Virus record (IMG/VR): IMGVR_UViG_3300042541_002216
Location: 1 to 41,581 of that record
From: a virus
Strand: one strand, 5' to 3'
DNA length: 41,581 nt
Both the position numbers and the translations under genes were made by a program. Position 1 is the first letter of the stretch. Each line of letters opens with the position of its first letter. The notes beneath the pieces were generated by a model, which made no database searches, was not told where the DNA came from, and saw only the letters and a program-made list of their open reading frames with translations. This document shows positions 1 to 6,780 of the stretch, one piece after another.

Positions 1-344
1 TTTGCTTGTACTTCTTTTAATTCAGACCAAGTACCTAAATATGTAATCGCACGTACCTTACGGTTATCAATCCAAACATATTCTTGTCCATCTTTACATC
101 TAGGTTTATCCATAACCAATCCATGGTATTTAAACCCATTGTCTTGTAACCATTTTTCAGTCACTTCTCTGTCTTTGCTTTCTCTAGCTGTAAAAAATGT
201 AACAATATTACCTTCATCATACCATTTGTTTATTATGGTTAATGAATCTGGAAAAAGATTTGCTGTTGAGAATAAATGCGATTCCTCATTTTTGATATCG
301 TCACAAACCGTGCCATCGATATCGATTAAAAAAACTCTATTCAT
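1..344 (-). CDS. HAD-family phosphatase, C-terminus cut off by the window edge
   Basis: The 114 visible residues open with a HAD motif I (FLIDIDGTVCD, about residues 5-15) and a motif II-like FFTARE (about 49-54). These fit a small HAD phosphatase acting on a nucleotide, a sugar phosphate or an RNA end; the substrate cannot be told. The reading frame is open to base 1, so the C-terminus lies outside the window. The ATG overlaps the stop codon of the upstream coaE gene (TAATG), so the two are probably co-transcribed. It is one of three HAD-type proteins here. Confidence 0.8.
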   Translation of the reverse strand, partial: MNRVFLIDIDGTVCDDIKNEESHLFSTANLFPDSLTIINKWYDEGNIVTFFTARESKDREVTEKWLQDNGFKYHGLVMDKPRCKDGQEYVWIDNRKVRAITYLGTWSELKEVQA

Positions 345-952
345 TATTTGTTTCTATTTTTAATTAACACTAATCTACATAATTGCATATGTATATCCAA
401 TACTTGTTCTTCCAAATCAATCGTTTCACCGTTGTTTTTAACCTCAAAATTTGAACGGTGTAACTTGTACTCATCAGAGTATTGGTTTTTTATCTTAGAT
501 ACCACAACTTCTTTAGATACGTCATCTCTTTCCATTGTACGTTCAATTTTTTTATCTTCATCAGCTGTAACTGTAATGATATAATCAAACTTTTTACCAC
601 TGCCAGTTTCAAATAAAATAGCAGATTCCAAAATAACATATGGTTGTTCTGAATTTGTAACACAAAACCCAGAAAAATCTTCACTAACAAATGGAACCAC
701 AACATTGTTTATTTGTTTTAACTTATCCGTATCATTGAATATGATTTCTCTCATCTTAGGTCTGTCTAATTTACCGTTGACAAATATATCATCACCTAAA
801 ATTCTTTTATATTCTGATTGTATACTAGCAAACCTTTCAGCATTTCTAGCAGACGTATCACTATTGAATGTAGGTACACCTAATCTTTTAAATAAATTGG
901 ATACTGTGGTTTTACCAACCGAAATACCACCCGTAATTGCTACTTTTATCAT
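344..952 (-). CDS. coaE: Dephospho-CoA kinase
   Basis: The enzyme performs the last step of coenzyme A synthesis, transferring phosphate from ATP to the ribose 3'-OH of dephospho-CoA in the cytosol. The 202-residue length matches the family. A P-loop GGISVGKT (8-15) is followed by LGVPTFNSDTSAR, the CoaE substrate-binding stretch, and later by the LFETG segment. A Bacteroidota-type promoter (TTTG-N20-TATATTTG) lies just upstream. Phage T4-type dNMP kinases share the fold, but the LGVP..SD..AR region favours CoaE. It may connect with the acyl-CoA thioesterase at 29.9-30.3 kb. Confidence 0.85.
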   Translation of the reverse strand: MIKVAITGGISVGKTTVSNLFKRLGVPTFNSDTSARNAERFASIQSEYKRILGDDIFVNGKLDRPKMREIIFNDTDKLKQINNVVVPFVSEDFSGFCVTNSEQPYVILESAILFETGSGKKFDYIITVTADEDKKIERTMERDDVSKEVVVSKIKNQYSDEYKLHRSNFEVKNNGETIDLEEQVLDIHMQLCRLVLIKNRNK

Positions 953-972
953 TCGTTTTTAATTTAGTTTCA

Positions 973-1004
973 CAAATATATGAAATCAATTCCATATAAA
1001 CAAA
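973..1004 (-). promoter_or_regulatory. Bacteroidota-type promoter of coaE
   Basis: On the minus strand TTTG is followed after exactly 20 bases by TATATTTG, about 20 bases before the coaE start. This is a full match to the -33/-7 consensus of the Bacteroidota primary sigma factor. Confidence 0.75.
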
Positions 1005-1706
1005 CTATTTTGAACTTTTTGGTGTATTATTTTCAATAATCAAATATTCACCAGTAGTACCTAGACAATCTATACCTATCACATTCTCAGTAATCGTTAA
1101 TTGTTTTAGTGTAGTATGACCAACAACAAACGTAAACCCAATCAATTTATCTTGAAACAAAGATGGTAATCTTACCCATAATGGTGATTGTGTTACATCA
1201 TCACCACTCTGACTATAGTTATACCCCATCTGGAAATAAAAAGCATATTTGTTGGTCTTAAACAATTCATTGATTGAGTCTTCCAACATGTTTGGTTGTC
1301 TATTTACATCATATGTCGCACACCATGTATTGGTTACACCAGCATGTGTGAATACATACTTATTATACACATAACACATTTGCATCAACCCTTCAGACAA
1401 TGCCGATTCTAACGCCTCATTAAAATTCTTTGACCAACTATGTTGATACCCAGAATAAGATTCATTCACACCACTTAAATAATGCATGTCATGATTACCA
1501 ACAAGAAGTATCACCTTATCAATATTGGCTTTCTTAAATGCAACTATATCATTGAAGTTAGATAATTGTTGTTCTGGTGTTTCATCATAATGAGTATCAA
1601 AATAATCACCAATAAATATAAATTTATCACTTGATTCTAGTTCTTTGGCTACTATATCTTTCCAATTAAGTCTTCCGTGGGTATCACCACAAGCCACTAT
1701 TTTCAT
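1005..1706 (-). CDS. Calcineurin-like metallophosphoesterase
   Basis: Metal-binding motifs of the superfamily appear in order: GDTHG (7-11), GDYFD (33-37), GNHDMHY (66-72), THAG (about 116-119) and GHTTL (about 197-201). The 233-residue size suits a stand-alone PPP-like or Ap4A-hydrolase-like phosphatase. The substrate may be protein phosphate, a dinucleoside polyphosphate or an RNA 2',3'-cyclic phosphate; the sequence does not decide. It lies just downstream of a 68-residue unknown gene and is one of four metallophosphoesterases in the window, which are too different to be recent copies. Confidence 0.85.
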   Translation of the reverse strand: MKIVACGDTHGRLNWKDIVAKELESSDKFIFIGDYFDTHYDETPEQQLSNFNDIVAFKKANIDKVILLVGNHDMHYLSGVNESYSGYQHSWSKNFNEALESALSEGLMQMCYVYNKYVFTHAGVTNTWCATYDVNRQPNMLEDSINELFKTNKYAFYFQMGYNYSQSGDDVTQSPLWVRLPSLFQDKLIGFTFVVGHTTLKQLTITENVIGIDCLGTTGEYLIIENNTPKSSK

Positions 1707-1711
1707 ATCAT

Positions 1712-1918
1712 TTATTTTTTAATTTTACTATGTGTTTTTGTTTTATCTCTTTCAGCGAATGTTTTTTCTAATTCTAGGTAATCAGTAATTAGTCTCCATT
1801 TATTTCTGTGGTACTTTTCCCAAGTAGTTTCATTTATTCTCCTATAAGCATTGTAATTTTCATTGTCATTTATGTATATGATATGATAATTATGTTCTTC
1901 AACCTTCAATAACGTCAC
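1712..1918 (-). CDS. Small hypothetical protein
   Basis: The 68-residue polar protein is rich in Asn, Tyr and Lys, with no membrane segment or known motif. It contains a WEKYHRNKWRLITDYLELEKTF stretch that may be helical. Its start overlaps the 3' end of the AAA+ gene by 20 bases, which supports translation coupled to that gene. Function unknown. Confidence 0.55.
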   Translation of the reverse strand: MTLLKVEEHNYHIIYINDNENYNAYRRINETTWEKYHRNKWRLITDYLELEKTFAERDKTKTHSKIKK

Positions 1919-2966
1919 ATTCTTTATGTAAAATTTCTATTATTTCTTCCGTTGTATGTGTTAACATCAATGACTTAACAAAAAATACTTTATCAGTTGT
2001 CATATCTTCAGTTATTTCAGCTAATTCAATATTACCATCTAATATTCGTAATCTATTTTCATAGTTTGGACCAGTTATTTCAGTCACAAACTTCATTCTA
2101 GATGGTCTTTCTTTGATTGAAGTATCTATTTTATCAATATCGTTGCATGTCATGAAGAAAACTACTTGATTGTATTCGTTATAAACACCATCTAACACAC
2201 TTAACAACGAATCAAATGTGAATTTAACTTCATTGTTCTTCATTATACACTCTCTTTTGTTGAAATAATTATCAAAATCTTCAAACAGCACAATACATTT
2301 CTCTGGAATATCATTAAACATAACTAATATATCCAAGTTATTATACTCTGGATTTAAAAATATGGAGTATATGGGTAGATTATACTTTAAAGAGAAGTAT
2401 TTTACTAGTCTAGTCTTACCAGTACCTGGTTTTCCGTACAACAATGCACTAGTTTTGCCTTTACCAGTAGTTAATATGTTTACTATATCTTCTTCTATAG
2501 GTTCATATTGTTCCTTGTTTATATATACGTTAGGTTTTTCAGCTGTAGAAAGCTGTCCTAGTTTATCGGAACCCCATGGAGCTAATGCCATTACGTTTAC
2601 ATATTCCTTGGCATTTACTATACCATTGATAAATGATTTAATCTTTTCACGATGCCATCTAAAGTAATATAGTTCAGATATTGTTTCTTTTGATTGCCAA
2701 CCAGCAGTTAATAATCTTTCACTTCTAGTGAAATAAACTAGCGTACCATTAAGAATAGCAAACGATGAATAAGTTGATGGATACTTTTTATTCACACTTA
2801 TTTCATTGTTTATCTCAAACTTATGCTTCGCATTCATTATCGATGGAATTAAACTCTTGCTCAAGTTATCATCCAATCGCATACTTTGCGATATAATATA
2901 CTTTAGGAAAGCCCATATAGATACTAGCAATCCACCTATAACCCCAATTAAACTCCAAACTCCCAT
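1899..2966 (-). CDS. Membrane-anchored BCS1-like AAA+ ATPase
   Basis: The 355-residue protein opens with a single hydrophobic segment (about residues 4-24), so it is probably anchored in the inner membrane with the ATPase in the cytoplasm. Walker A is GKPGTGKT (178-185), Walker B is VLFEDFD (226-232), a sensor-like MTCND follows, and an arginine-finger-like KERPSRMKF lies beyond it. This order, with an N-terminal membrane helix, is that of BCS1-type AAA+ proteins. Such ATPases remodel or move folded proteins; the phage client is unknown. A run of small membrane proteins lies immediately upstream. A second relative sits at 25.6-26.9 kb. Confidence 0.8.
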   Translation of the reverse strand: MGVWSLIGVIGGLLVSIWAFLKYIISQSMRLDDNLSKSLIPSIMNAKHKFEINNEISVNKKYPSTYSSFAILNGTLVYFTRSERLLTAGWQSKETISELYYFRWHREKIKSFINGIVNAKEYVNVMALAPWGSDKLGQLSTAEKPNVYINKEQYEPIEEDIVNILTTGKGKTSALLYGKPGTGKTRLVKYFSLKYNLPIYSIFLNPEYNNLDILVMFNDIPEKCIVLFEDFDNYFNKRECIMKNNEVKFTFDSLLSVLDGVYNEYNQVVFFMTCNDIDKIDTSIKERPSRMKFVTEITGPNYENRLRILDGNIELAEITEDMTTDKVFFVKSLMLTHTTEEIIEILHKECDVIEG

Positions 2967-2969
2967 CTT

Positions 2970-3176
2970 TTATAATTTTGATTTTACATGTTCAAAACTC
3001 TGAATGAACTTTTCATTTTCATCATTCAAAGTAACTATTATCTTACTGTTACCATCATAATCCCATCGAACTACAAACTCTCTCAGTTTTACAGCACCAC
3101 TTTTAGGTCCATCACTACACTCTGCTTCAGTGTAATTAGGTAGATTAAATTCATTACTCTTCTCCATCTTCTTCAT
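2970..3176 (-). CDS. Small hypothetical protein
   Basis: The 68-residue acidic/basic protein has no membrane segment. It contains KLREFVVRWDYDGNSKIIVTLNDENEK with alternating hydrophobic residues, suggesting a small beta-rich fold. It lies between the AAA+ gene and a small membrane protein gene, overlapping the latter by 23 bases. Function unknown. Confidence 0.5.
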   Translation of the reverse strand: MKKMEKSNEFNLPNYTEAECSDGPKSGAVKLREFVVRWDYDGNSKIIVTLNDENEKFIQSFEHVKSKL

Positions 3177-3354
3177 CTTTAAGTTCTTTTATTTTTAAGT
3201 GTGCACCCAATGCACCAGAAGCTAAACCAGAGGCACAAACCCATGCAATTGTAGCATCAATGTTTTCATTCTTGTAAGCAAAATATGTATTACCTAAACT
3301 AGAAAACATTGCTAACCCATACATAATAATTGAAACCTTGTTACTAATTTTCAT
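3154..3354 (-). CDS. Small two-helix membrane protein
   Basis: Read from MKISNKVS, this is 66 residues with two hydrophobic segments (about 7-26 and 34-51) and a charged KELKDEEDGEE tail. A longer reading beginning 33 bases upstream is possible, but it would overlap the upstream gene. The chosen ATG lies one base after that gene's TAA, as is usual in this window. It belongs to a block of small membrane proteins next to the membrane-anchored AAA+ ATPase and may be its partner; that link is inference. Confidence 0.55.
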   Translation of the reverse strand: MKISNKVSIIMYGLAMFSSLGNTYFAYKNENIDATIAWVCASGLASGALGAHLKIKELKDEEDGEE

Positions 3355-3355
3355 T

Positions 3356-3553
3356 TTAATCAAATTTATATATATAAACAGTATCAACGGTCTTTCCGTC
3401 TGTTACCAATTTTATTTGTGGTTTTATAGGTTTAGATACCTCAAACTCATCATCAATAAACACATAGTCAATCAATGAATACAACCCTACCATAAGCAAT
3501 AATCCAAATGATACTAACCCTATAACCAAAGCTGTGAATAATCCATCCATCAT
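3356..3553 (-). CDS. Small single-pass membrane protein
   Basis: The 65-residue protein has one long N-terminal hydrophobic helix (about 5-30) followed by an acidic segment and a beta-like KLVTDGKTVDTVYIYKFD tail. Its ATG overlaps the stop of the upstream gene by four bases. Function unknown; it is part of the membrane-protein block upstream of the AAA+ gene. Confidence 0.55.
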   Translation of the reverse strand: MMDGLFTALVIGLVSFGLLLMVGLYSLIDYVFIDDEFEVSKPIKPQIKLVTDGKTVDTVYIYKFD

Positions 3554-3900
3554 TTCTTATTAAAATATTTATCGACTCTTACCATAACAACACCATAAAT
3601 TGTTGCTAAACCTAAAGCACCCAATACCCACCATGGATTACTAGTTAATGCACCTATGATTGCTGGAATCACTATGATTGTTATTAATGTTGATATAACC
3701 ATAATGTTGAATGGTTTCTTATCCGTTCTCTCAATCCATACAAGGCGTTCTAACGCATCTTCCATGTCTTTGCCATACGCTGGCATTTCATGTTTTGTTC
3801 CATCTAATTCTAAGATGGTGAATTGGTACTTGAAATAACCTGGTGATGTTTTGCTCTCACCAATCAACCTACCTTCAATTGCTTTTCTTCTTTGTTTCAT
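3550..3900 (-). CDS. Two-pass membrane protein with soluble N-terminal domain
   Basis: The 116 residues divide into a polar N-terminal half of about 55 residues with beta-like alternation (YFKYQFTILELDGTKHEMPAYGKD) and two adjacent transmembrane helices (about 63-84 and 88-107), ending in a Lys-rich tail. No known family was recognised. The start overlaps the stop of the upstream 90-residue gene by one base, so they are co-expressed. Confidence 0.6.
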   Translation of the reverse strand: MKQRRKAIEGRLIGESKTSPGYFKYQFTILELDGTKHEMPAYGKDMEDALERLVWIERTDKKPFNIMVISTLITIIVIPAIIGALTSNPWWVLGALGLATIYGVVMVRVDKYFNKK

Positions 3901-4172
3901 TATTTGTTCTCAATAAATTTGTATATCACATCTAAATTAGGTCTCATACCTTGTGAATATGATGGGTAAATCATAACCTCATCTTTCGTGCTTGTTAATG
4001 TGGTAATCCCAATTACAAATTTTCGTAATTCTTCTTCAGATAAAACACCAATAGTTTTTTTATATTCGTCTACCATGTAAAACTCATCAACATTTTTATA
4101 AGCTGTTAATATGTTACCCTCTGAGTTCAACAACACAAGAGTAGGTAACTTTTTTAGTTCTTTTAACTTCAT
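3900..4172 (-). CDS. Hypothetical protein
   Basis: The 90-residue soluble protein begins MKLKELKKLPTLVLLNSEGN. Its pattern suggests a small alpha/beta fold: strands around TLVLLN and GNILTAYKN, then an EEELRKFVIG helix. A TATATTTG promoter -7 element lies about 20 bases upstream, so it heads the block of small membrane proteins. Function unknown. Confidence 0.55.
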   Translation of the reverse strand: MKLKELKKLPTLVLLNSEGNILTAYKNVDEFYMVDEYKKTIGVLSEEELRKFVIGITTLTSTKDEVMIYPSYSQGMRPNLDVIYKFIENK

Positions 4173-4188
4173 AATCCTAATATTTTTA

Positions 4189-4196
4189 CAAATATA
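4189..4196 (-). promoter_or_regulatory. Promoter -7 element (TATATTTG)
   Basis: TATATTTG on the minus strand lies about 17 bases before the start of the 90-residue gene. No clear TTTG is seen 20 bases further upstream, so this is weaker than the other promoters. Confidence 0.45.
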
Positions 4197-4883
4197 CTAT
4201 TTTTTTGTTATATAACCTAGCTCTAACGTAGAAATATTTCCATATTCTAGTGTTATTGGTCTATTTTGCATCTCATATCGTCTATTCAACACACTGGCAT
4301 TTAAAAATAACTGACCATCAACAAACGCATGATGACCATATGCTTCATGAATGTGACCAGCTGCGTGTATCTTTAAATCAGTAAACGTTGGTAGCTTCTC
4401 TCTCAAGTACTCACAACCAGTTCTAACACCTTCTAGTGTCATATCCAAATAACCGAATATAGGACCGTGTGTTATCAATATGTTTATGTCTAGAGGTATC
4501 TTATCCCAATGTTCATTGATAACCTCTCCAATGCGATTAAAAGCCCATCCATTGAAATATGGCTGGACTGGTGAACCCCATATCTTTATACCTTCTATCT
4601 CTACACCACTATCGTTTAGATATGTAATCTCTGGATACTTGGCCATCTTGGCATCAACTATATGTTTCGAAGCTTTTTCAAAAAACCAATCATGATTACC
4701 AGCAATTAGAATCTTATGAGTATATGGTAATTTACTATACCAATTCAAGAAAGCATTGATTTCATCTTCAGTGCCTCTTGATGATACATCACCAGAATGA
4801 ATAATCATATCCCCACCTTGCAAATACTCGGTAGGGATTAAATTATGTTTATTGTGTGTATCGCTAATAAACGTAATGTTCAC
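4197..4883 (-). CDS. Calcineurin-like metallophosphoesterase, MPPED/YfcE-like
   Basis: The 228-residue enzyme carries the full metal-binding set: SDTHNKH (7-13), HSGDVS (30-35), IAGNHDWFFE (59-68), ITHGPIFGYLD (about 135-145) and AGHIHEAYG (about 173-181). The short spacing and THGP form resemble MPPED1/239AB-like phosphodiesterases, known to act on cyclic nucleotides or nucleotide phosphodiesters. It lies between two unknown genes, with two bases to the upstream one. Cleavage of a host signalling nucleotide is possible but unproven. Confidence 0.85.
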   Translation of the reverse strand: MNITFISDTHNKHNLIPTEYLQGGDMIIHSGDVSSRGTEDEINAFLNWYSKLPYTHKILIAGNHDWFFEKASKHIVDAKMAKYPEITYLNDSGVEIEGIKIWGSPVQPYFNGWAFNRIGEVINEHWDKIPLDINILITHGPIFGYLDMTLEGVRTGCEYLREKLPTFTDLKIHAAGHIHEAYGHHAFVDGQLFLNASVLNRRYEMQNRPITLEYGNISTLELGYITKK

Positions 4884-4885
4884 GA

Positions 4886-5437
4886 TTAAAAGTTTTTATA
4901 AACATCAAATGATTTACCATCTGTGTCACCACCCCAATTATCTAGTTCTTCACCATCGTATAATACGTTGGAAATGATTTCACCATAGTAATAATCATCA
5001 TTAACTTCAACATCTGATATGATGATTTTTAATTTTGTTATATCAAACTCACCTTCCAATTCAACATACCCAATGAAAAAACTACCTTTCTCACCAGAAT
5101 AACAAACCAATAAGTCTTTTGATGCATCAATTTCTGGACACTCAGTTTCGAATAACTCAAAATCATCAGTGTCATACTTAAATTTTGTATCTTCATCAAC
5201 TTCATATAGTTCCTTACCTTCTTCATCTTCTACTGTTATTGTAAAAGGACTAGTCGCACCAAAACAATGGAATTGGTCATCAATTTCATTCCAACTACAA
5301 ATTTCTTCTAAGTCTTCGTTAACAAGTTCATAGATGTCTTTGTCTGGGTTTGAAAGGATTGCTTTCTCTTCTTCTGTGACAGCACCAATAGTTACCTCAC
5401 CGCCATATCCACGTATGGAAATCTTAAATTTACTCAT
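4886..5437 (-). CDS. Hypothetical acidic protein
   Basis: The 183-residue, strongly acidic protein (many Asp/Glu clusters) has predicted beta structure throughout, e.g. FKISIRGYGGEVTIGAVTEEE at the N-terminus. It has no membrane segment or known catalytic motif. Very acidic phage proteins sometimes mimic DNA to block host nucleases, but nothing specific supports that here. A TATATTTG element lies about 22 bases upstream. Confidence 0.55.
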   Translation of the reverse strand: MSKFKISIRGYGGEVTIGAVTEEEKAILSNPDKDIYELVNEDLEEICSWNEIDDQFHCFGATSPFTITVEDEEGKELYEVDEDTKFKYDTDDFELFETECPEIDASKDLLVCYSGEKGSFFIGYVELEGEFDITKLKIIISDVEVNDDYYYGEIISNVLYDGEELDNWGGDTDGKSFDVYKNF

Positions 5438-5458
5438 GATATTTATTTTTTATTTTTA

Positions 5459-5466
5459 CAAATATA
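5459..5466 (-). promoter_or_regulatory. Promoter -7 element (TATATTTG)
   Basis: TATATTTG lies about 22 bases before the acidic-protein gene. The usual TTTG 20 bases further upstream is missing, so only half the motif is present. Confidence 0.45.
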
Positions 5467-5493
5467 CTATTTAAAATCCAATTAATCTAATTT

Positions 5494-5820
5494 TTAAATA
5501 ACTTTTTTTACAATTACAACAATTTTCCCTATTTTATGGTTAGATATCTTATTGAATGATTCTTTGCTTAAATCAATATGTTTAAGACCACATCCATTTC
5601 TATCAGTTATTACTACCGTATCTATTAAACCATTTGTAATGTTTTTAACAACCAATCTAGTTCCTCTCTCATAATGGTTGAATGCAGCCGTGGAATACTC
5701 TCTACGGACTTTTCTGTGAGGTGTAGTGTCATACCATGTGGCTGTGCACTTATGCTCTTTTGTTTCTGATATTAATGATGTTAAAAACACCAACATTAAT
5801 AATGCTATTATTCTCTTCAT
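5494..5820 (-). CDS. Secreted RlpA-like double-psi beta-barrel protein
   Basis: An N-terminal signal peptide (Lys-Arg, then hydrophobic ALLMLVFLTSLI to about residue 17) precedes a compact domain reading ATWYD..., AAFNHYERGTRLVVKN (about 45-60), VITDRNGCG and IDLSKESFNKI. This is the RlpA-like double-psi beta-barrel pattern (usually A.WYG, AAHRTLPFGT..V.N, V.INDRGP, IDLS..A). RlpA proteins bind and can cleave peptidoglycan lacking stem peptides, in the periplasm. The usual G after WY is D, and the catalytic status is uncertain. In a phage it could act in lysis or envelope remodelling. TATATTTG lies five bases upstream of the start. Confidence 0.75.
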   Translation of the reverse strand: MKRIIALLMLVFLTSLISETKEHKCTATWYDTTPHRKVRREYSTAAFNHYERGTRLVVKNITNGLIDTVVITDRNGCGLKHIDLSKESFNKISNHKIGKIVVIVKKVI

Positions 5821-5858
5821 ATTACAAATATACTATAAATATTTAAAAAATAAAATGT

Positions 5859-6779
5859 TTACCAACCATTTTTCATATACTTATCAGATATCTCGATTAT
5901 CTTTTCAGAATACCAATCCTCATATCGTTGTCTAATATAGTTCTTACTATAAGTTTCCTCATATTTAAAATGATTTAACATCTTCTCTTCAGTTAATCTA
6001 CCATGACCAACCCATGTAACTAACCAATTGGTTGAACCCATCGTAACAATCAATTCATTGAAAAACGGTAATAACTTATCATTCAATATGTTAATGTGAT
6101 ACCAATCTTTTAATAGTTTAACAATTTGATATCTGTATGTTTCAGTTTCAGCTTCAATATCATATTTGAATTTTTCAATTAATTCATCAATCTTAATATC
6201 TTTATCAATATTAGTCAAATATTTATCAATTTCGTTGAGAATGAATTCATCGTATCTTATATCAAATGTCTTATTTATATCGTAATTAAACTCGTCAATA
6301 TCACCATCGAAATGTTTTTTAATTTCTTCAACCAACTTTTTACTTCCTTTGGTGTAATCTAATGTATCTAAGTAGTCTTGAACTTTAGTAATTAAATATT
6401 TATGTTTGTAATGCTCACCTATTTTAGTTCGTAAAAACGGTTTATTATAATCACTACCAAACTTACTAAAGGCTTCATTTAAAATTACACTAAACCCTTC
6501 TTTACCATCATATGACTCAATAAATTTGTTTAGTTCTTCACCAACAATCTTAGATTGTTCTATATACCAACGATATAATACATTGGTACTAGACTCACCA
6601 GTGTCGGTATCAAAATTACCAATTATTTTTTCAAATTCAAGCACCATATTATCACCGTATGTTGATTTATGTGGCAAAATTTTATTTGTCTCTAATTCAA
6701 CAAAAAGATAGTCACTTGAACCGATAGTTACTTTGTAACCATTATCTAGAAAATCATAAATAAACTTCTCATCTGTCAT
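5859..6779 (-). CDS. Hypothetical protein, Tyr- and Asp-rich
   Basis: The 306-residue protein is largely helical by pattern, with repeated DID/DKYLTNIDKDIKIDEL segments in the middle. It has no membrane segment and no motif that I recognise. It follows RNase R by one base, so it is co-translated with it and could be a partner; there is no other evidence for function. Confidence 0.6.
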   Translation of the reverse strand: MTDEKFIYDFLDNGYKVTIGSSDYLFVELETNKILPHKSTYGDNMVLEFEKIIGNFDTDTGESSTNVLYRWYIEQSKIVGEELNKFIESYDGKEGFSVILNEAFSKFGSDYNKPFLRTKIGEHYKHKYLITKVQDYLDTLDYTKGSKKLVEEIKKHFDGDIDEFNYDINKTFDIRYDEFILNEIDKYLTNIDKDIKIDELIEKFKYDIEAETETYRYQIVKLLKDWYHINILNDKLLPFFNELIVTMGSTNWLVTWVGHGRLTEEKMLNHFKYEETYSKNYIRQRYEDWYSEKIIEISDKYMKNGW

Positions 6780-6780
6780 A

